DNA of 25,239 bases, from assembly GCA_035570595.1 (NCBI GenBank), contig DATMLF010000166.1, positions 1-25,239 of the forward strand, written 5' to 3'. Both the position numbers and the translations under genes were made by a program. The DNA comes from AP-15 sp035570595. Its GTDB lineage: Bacteria > Pseudomonadota > Alphaproteobacteria > ATCC43930 > CGMCC-115725. Of this stretch, positions 22,359 to 25,239 are shown in pieces. Positions within the stretch are counted from its first letter, which is position 1. Each line of letters starts with the position of its first letter. The notes below the pieces were generated by a model. The model was not told the origin of the DNA. It worked only from the letters and a program-made list of their open reading frames with translations, and ran no database searches.

Positions 22359-24002
22359 TCAATCATGACCGGCCATCGCGAGGCTGACAATGCGCGCCAG
22401 CACCAGGCCGGCGGCGAGAACGAGATAGCCGCGCAGCACGAAGAGCCAGGTGCGCTCGCCGATGCTCAGCCGCCGCGGCGACAGATCGGCAAGCGGCGGC
22501 ATCCGCCAGCCCGCGCGCTGCTCCCGCTCGGCCCGCGTGATGTCCGCCGCGGCGCTTCGGCGCAGACCGCCGGACAACAGCCAGATCGCGACAGCGCCAA
22601 GGCATCCCCCGGCGAGCACGCCGAGGATCGTCATGTCGCCGATGCCGGGGAACAGCACCGCCGCGGTCAGAATCACCGACAGCACCACCAGCACCGCGAT
22701 CACAGCACCGGTGAACAGGTTGACCCCGCGACTGTTGGCCCACGGGCCCAACACCGCCTTGTCGTTGCACAGCAACAACAGGAAGACCGTGGCGCTCGGC
22801 AGCAGGACCCCGGCCAGGCTCTGCACCGCGTTGGTCAGCAATCCAAGCGGCGTGCCGGGGGTCAGCACCAGCCCCGCCGCCACCGCGACGAGCCCGCCAT
22901 AGACTGCGTAGAACGCCTTGGCGTCCCGCGGCCTGCGGTGCAGCGAATGGCGCAACGACAGCACGTCGCCGATCGCATAGGCGGTCGACAGCGAGACCGC
23001 CATCGCCCCGATCACGCTCGCATCGATCAGCGCTATCGCAAAAAAGACGCCGGCCATATGCCCGACATATTGGCCGAGGCCGGCGGCGACGGCGCCCGCA
23101 TCCTGGAAATTGCCAAACTCCGGACGCCCGGCAAAGGTTGCGGCGGTAAACGCCATCATCGCCACCGCGCCGACGATCACAAGCGCGATGCCGATCCACA
23201 AATCGGTGCGCTCGTAGCGGATAAAGCGCGGCGTGATGCGCTTGTCGATGACGTAGCTCTGCTGAAAGAACAGCTGCCACGGCGCCACCGTCGTGCCGAC
23301 GATCGCAATGATCAGCAGCATGACCTCGCCGAGCTTGCCGCCCGCCGGGAACTGCGGCACGACAAAGTCGCGCGCGATCTGCCCGACCGGCGGATGCGCC
23401 CACACTAGGATCGGCACCAGCAGCAGGCTGCCAAAGACGAGCAGCAGCGCAAACCGCTCGAACCGGCGGAAATCTCCGGTGCTGACGGCGCCCACCACCA
23501 GGCCAGCGGTCACTGCGACGCCGGCGACCTTGTTCAGGCCGAGATAATCGAGCGCGAGGCTGATGCCGATGAACTCGGTGACGATGGTCAGCGCATTGAG
23601 CAGGAAAAGATCGATGACGCTGAAGGCGCCCCAGAACTTGCCGAAGCGCTCGAAGATCAGGCGCGCGTGGCCGACCCCGGTGACCGCGCCGAGGCGCAGC
23701 ACCATCTCCTGGTTGACGTAGAGGACCGGGATCAGGAGCGCGAGGGTCCAGAGCAGCGTGGTGCCGTAGGTCTGGCCCGCCTGGCCGTAGGTGGCGAAGG
23801 CGCCAGCGTCGTTGTCGCCTGCCATCACGATCAGGCCTGGGCCGATGATCGCGAGCAGCGTCGTCAGACGATGCTTCCACGTCTTGCGCGGCGCGACGTC
23901 GCCGTGAAGGATGGTTCCGAAAGCGCCCTGGATGTGGCCGATATGCGCGACGTCGAGCACGGCGGCCTCAACCGGCTCGGCGATCTTAACATTCATCGTC
24001 AT
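22359..24002 (-). CDS. NRAMP-related divalent metal transporter, atypical metal site
   Basis: A 547-residue integral membrane protein with about 11-12 transmembrane helices and a soluble N-terminus of about 45 residues. The overall NRAMP (SLC11) pattern is clear: GPGLIVMAGDNDAGAFATYGQ-type TM1 and VGTTVAPWQLFFQQ for TM6. The metal-binding motifs depart from classical NRAMPs. In TM1 the usual DPGN aligns with D65-A-G-A68, keeping the Asp but losing the Asn. In TM6 the usual MPHN aligns with A240-P-W-Q, losing the Met that favours soft transition metals. That Met-to-Ala change is also reported for NRAMP-related magnesium transporters. With mgtC next door, Mg2+ is a reasonable guess, Mn2+ a fallback. 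The ATG at 24002 follows AAAGGAG at good spacing. Confidence 0.85.
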   Translation of the reverse strand: MTMNVKIAEPVEAAVLDVAHIGHIQGAFGTILHGDVAPRKTWKHRLTTLLAIIGPGLIVMAGDNDAGAFATYGQAGQTYGTTLLWTLALLIPVLYVNQEMVLRLGAVTGVGHARLIFERFGKFWGAFSVIDLFLLNALTIVTEFIGISLALDYLGLNKVAGVAVTAGLVVGAVSTGDFRRFERFALLLVFGSLLLVPILVWAHPPVGQIARDFVVPQFPAGGKLGEVMLLIIAIVGTTVAPWQLFFQQSYVIDKRITPRFIRYERTDLWIGIALVIVGAVAMMAFTAATFAGRPEFGNFQDAGAVAAGLGQYVGHMAGVFFAIALIDASVIGAMAVSLSTAYAIGDVLSLRHSLHRRPRDAKAFYAVYGGLVAVAAGLVLTPGTPLGLLTNAVQSLAGVLLPSATVFLLLLCNDKAVLGPWANSRGVNLFTGAVIAVLVVLSVILTAAVLFPGIGDMTILGVLAGGCLGAVAIWLLSGGLRRSAAADITRAEREQRAGWRMPPLADLSPRRLSIGERTWLFVLRGYLVLAAGLVLARIVSLAMAGHD

Positions 24003-24059
24003 GGTTCGTCTCCTTTCGCCGTCGCCGGCTCAAGGACGAACCATCCGACGATCAGTCGG
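24000..24059 (-). promoter_or_regulatory. Structured leader over the NRAMP-related start codon
   Basis: In the transcript ATGGTTCGTC (24044-24035) is the exact complement of GACGAACCAT (24010-24001), whose last two bases are the AT of the start codon. The resulting 10-bp perfect stem has a 24-base loop that holds most of the AAAGGA Shine-Dalgarno. Directly upstream and abutting it is a second stem, CCGAC-TGATC-GTCGG (24059-24045). The upstream arm also begins with ATG and would encode a four-residue peptide (M-V-R-P, stop at 24032-24030). This looks like translational control by start-codon occlusion. It matches no riboswitch class I recognise. Confidence 0.6.
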
Positions 24060-24479
24060 CTCGGGTCGGCGCGGGAGCGGAGGCGGCTTGTTGGTTTAAG
24101 TTCAAGGAAAGGGAACCCGCAGGACGCGACAGAGCCCGTCCAACGGGGCGACTAGGGCCGTCGTTCAAGTCTGTCTCCTCTAATGGCCGTCAACGGGGCG
24201 CCGTACCCTCGCGAAGCCGGCGGTGTTGGAACGGCGCGAAAGCAATCACCCCCGGATGCCGAACGCGGCGCCCGAGCAAGCTTATCAACTTCTACCGTCG
24301 ATTTGATTGGCCGCGGAGGCGAAAACCGGCGCGCCCGGATTGGCGATGACTCCTCAGGGCGAATATGTCAACCCGGAAAACGCCTTGAGCTCGATCGAGG
24401 AAATTTTGGCCTCGCATTCACGCCCAGTTCAGACATTAAGACCATAATCGCGGCGGAGGTTGGAAACCCGGAGGTAACC
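24060..24479. other. Intergenic region between divergent transporter and secreted-protein genes
   Basis: About 420 bp without a convincing gene. Two copies of CAACGGGGCG occur at 24141-24150 and 24191-24200, each part of a short CCGT/ACGG dyad. TTGAAC elements suitable as -35 boxes for the transporter lie near 24168 and 24103 on the minus strand but lack good -10 partners. The frame upstream of the secreted-protein ATG is open to 24183 but its translation is unlike any protein. GGAGG at 24470-24474 is the strong RBS of the next gene. Confidence 0.5.
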
Positions 24480-24809
24480 ATGTCCTTACGCATTCTCTCC
24501 CGCGGCGCGATCGCCGCTTTTGCCGGCGCGGCGATGCTCGCCGCCACAAGCGCGCCTTCGTCCGCTTTCACGCTGTCGTCCCCTTCCCTCGAGCAACCGA
24601 TTGTCGGCGCGGACGTTCAGTCCGTTTGGTGGCATGGCGGTTGGCACGGTGGCTGGCATGGCGGCTGGCATCGCGGATGGGGTTGGCATCGCGGCTACGG
24701 TTGGGGCAGCGGCTGGCATCGCTGGGGCTGGGGAGGGGGTCCGCGTTACGGCTTCGCTCCGGGCTGGCATTGCTGGTGGGGCCCGTGGGGCCGTCGCTGC
24801 GGAGTCTAA
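24480..24809 (+). CDS. Secreted Gly/Trp/His-rich repeat protein
   Basis: A 109-residue protein with a signal peptide (MSLRILSRGAIAAFAGAAML, likely cleaved after SSAF or a nearby Ala) and a mature part dominated by Gly, Trp, His and Arg. WHGG repeats three times in tandem, followed by WHRGWGWHRG, GWGSGWHRWGWGGG and a C-terminal WHCWWGPWGRRCGV with two cysteines. Similar small exported proteins are common in alphaproteobacteria and are variously labelled sulfur-globule-like or GCG-type; function is unproven. The many His residues allow metal binding. GGAGG stands 5 bases before the ATG. It is divergent from the NRAMP-related gene and convergent with yebC. Confidence 0.75.
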   Translation: MSLRILSRGAIAAFAGAAMLAATSAPSSAFTLSSPSLEQPIVGADVQSVWWHGGWHGGWHGGWHRGWGWHRGYGWGSGWHRWGWGGGPRYGFAPGWHCWWGPWGRRCGV

Positions 24810-24846
24810 AGCGCGCGACTGCGAAAGCGCCGCTCAAAGCGCGGCG

Positions 24847-25239
24847 CTACCCTTCCATCTTCTCCAACAGCGCCTCGGAAACCTCGAAGTTCGCGGTGAC
24901 GGTCTGAACGTCGTCGTTGTCTTCGAGCGCTCCGATAAGGCGCAGGATCTTTTCGCCCGCCTCGTCTTCGACGGCGATGGTGTTCTGCGGCCGCCAGACA
25001 ATCGAGGCCCGGAGCGGCTCGCCGAACTTCGCCTCCAGGGCTTTCTGCGCGTCGCGCAGCGCCACGACCGAAGTGATGACCTCGTGCTCTTCCGGGCCCG
25101 ACGCCACGTCGTCCGCGCCGGCGTCGATCGCAGCCTCGAGCATCGCTTCGTCGTCCGCGACCTTGCGGTCGAAGACGATCACCCCGACGCGATCGAACAT
25201 GAATGACACCGCGCCCGTTTCGGCGAGCGAACCGCCAGC
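24847..25239 (-). CDS. yebC: YebC/PmpR-family protein, C-terminal part (gene runs off window)
   Basis: The last 130 residues of a YebC-family protein, normally about 248 residues. The frame stays open to the window edge and the start lies beyond it. The sequence GGSLAETGAVSFMFDRVGVI matches the domain 2 entry of YebC, and DAGADDV, ALEDNDDVQTVTANFEV and the short C-terminal helix complete it. YebC proteins were named as transcriptional regulators; some act on translation at polyproline stalls. In many alphaproteobacteria yebC lies upstream of ruvC, but here the next visible gene is the convergent secreted-protein gene. Confidence 0.95.
   Translation of the reverse strand, partial: AGGSLAETGAVSFMFDRVGVIVFDRKVADDEAMLEAAIDAGADDVASGPEEHEVITSVVALRDAQKALEAKFGEPLRASIVWRPQNTIAVEDEAGEKILRLIGALEDNDDVQTVTANFEVSEALLEKMEG

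Noticed and set aside
21666..23408. 580-codon plus-strand open frame
   Set aside because: Antisense to the mgtC and NRAMP-related genes; the translation is Gln/Arg/His-rich and low in hydrophobic residues.
22363..23880. 505-codon minus-strand open frame overlapping the NRAMP-related gene
   Set aside because: Alternate frame of the same region with Arg-rich composition; the frame with transmembrane helices and NRAMP motifs is the real one.
24003..24200. yybP-ykoY (Mn) or M-box (Mg) riboswitch upstream of the transporter
   Set aside because: I looked for the conserved cores of both classes on the minus strand and did not see them; the leader fold is different.
24183..24479. N-terminal extension of the secreted protein
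   Set aside because: The ATG at 24480 has a strong GGAGG and begins a proper signal peptide; the extension would bury it.
1..25239. CRISPR array, prophage or integrated element
   Set aside because: No regularly spaced direct repeats, integrase, phage genes or attachment repeats at the tRNA were seen; the tRNA-Met 3' end is not duplicated nearby.

Overview
The window is 25.2 kb of very GC-rich bacterial chromosome. The alpha-type phosphoserine aminotransferase, the hisZ-purA pair, the DUF883 protein, the cysE-iscR-nifS-iscS gene order and the tRNA-Met sequence all point to an alphaproteobacterium, most likely in or near the Rhodospirillales. This is inferred from gene content; no 16S rRNA gene is present. 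Most of the window is housekeeping chromosome, tightly packed and largely on the minus strand.

Layout. 3-875: dTDP-glucose synthase (rfbA). 876-1905: gene-poor stretch with a REP-type inverted pair and a 118-bp MITE-like element. 1906-2757: MoxR-type AAA ATPase without its usual VWA partner. 2789-3898 (-): class C beta-lactamase-family hydrolase. 4055-4309: tatA. 4366-4442 (-): tRNA-Met(CAT). 4479-11298 (-): one compact run cysE, iscR, nifS-like desulfurase, iscS, iscA, a shrunken hscA-like gene, fdx, tenA, mnmA, much of it joined by 1-4 bp overlaps. 11494-12177: alpha/beta hydrolase, divergent from cysE. 12199-17605 (-): purA, hisZ, serA, serC. 17926-18666 (-): queC. 18736-19047 (-): DUF883 membrane-anchored protein. 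19196-21529: SelA-like PLP enzyme with an extra C-terminal domain, then a TauD-family dioxygenase. 21639-24002 (-): atypical NRAMP-related transporter and MgtC-like protein. 24480-24809: secreted Gly/Trp/His-rich protein. 24847-25239 (-): yebC, cut by the window end.

The most interesting region is the ISC-like run. It keeps the regulator, two cysteine desulfurases, IscA and ferredoxin, but it has no iscU scaffold and no hscB. HscA is reduced to a 155-residue ORF that keeps the HscA N-terminal signature but has lost its phosphate-binding loop. IscS lacks the usual C-terminal tail associated with IscU binding. The run continues without a break into tenA (thiamin salvage) and mnmA (tRNA 2-thiolation, a sulfur-consuming step fed by IscS-type enzymes). 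My reading is an ISC operon that has lost its scaffold and chaperone parts and may now serve mainly sulfur transfer. Whether iscU or a SUF system exists elsewhere cannot be seen here.

Second, the NRAMP-related gene has non-canonical metal-site motifs, sits next to mgtC, and has a leader in which a perfect 10-bp inverted repeat pairs over the start codon. Third, the PLP enzyme/TauD pair looks like a small uncharacterised catabolic or modification unit.
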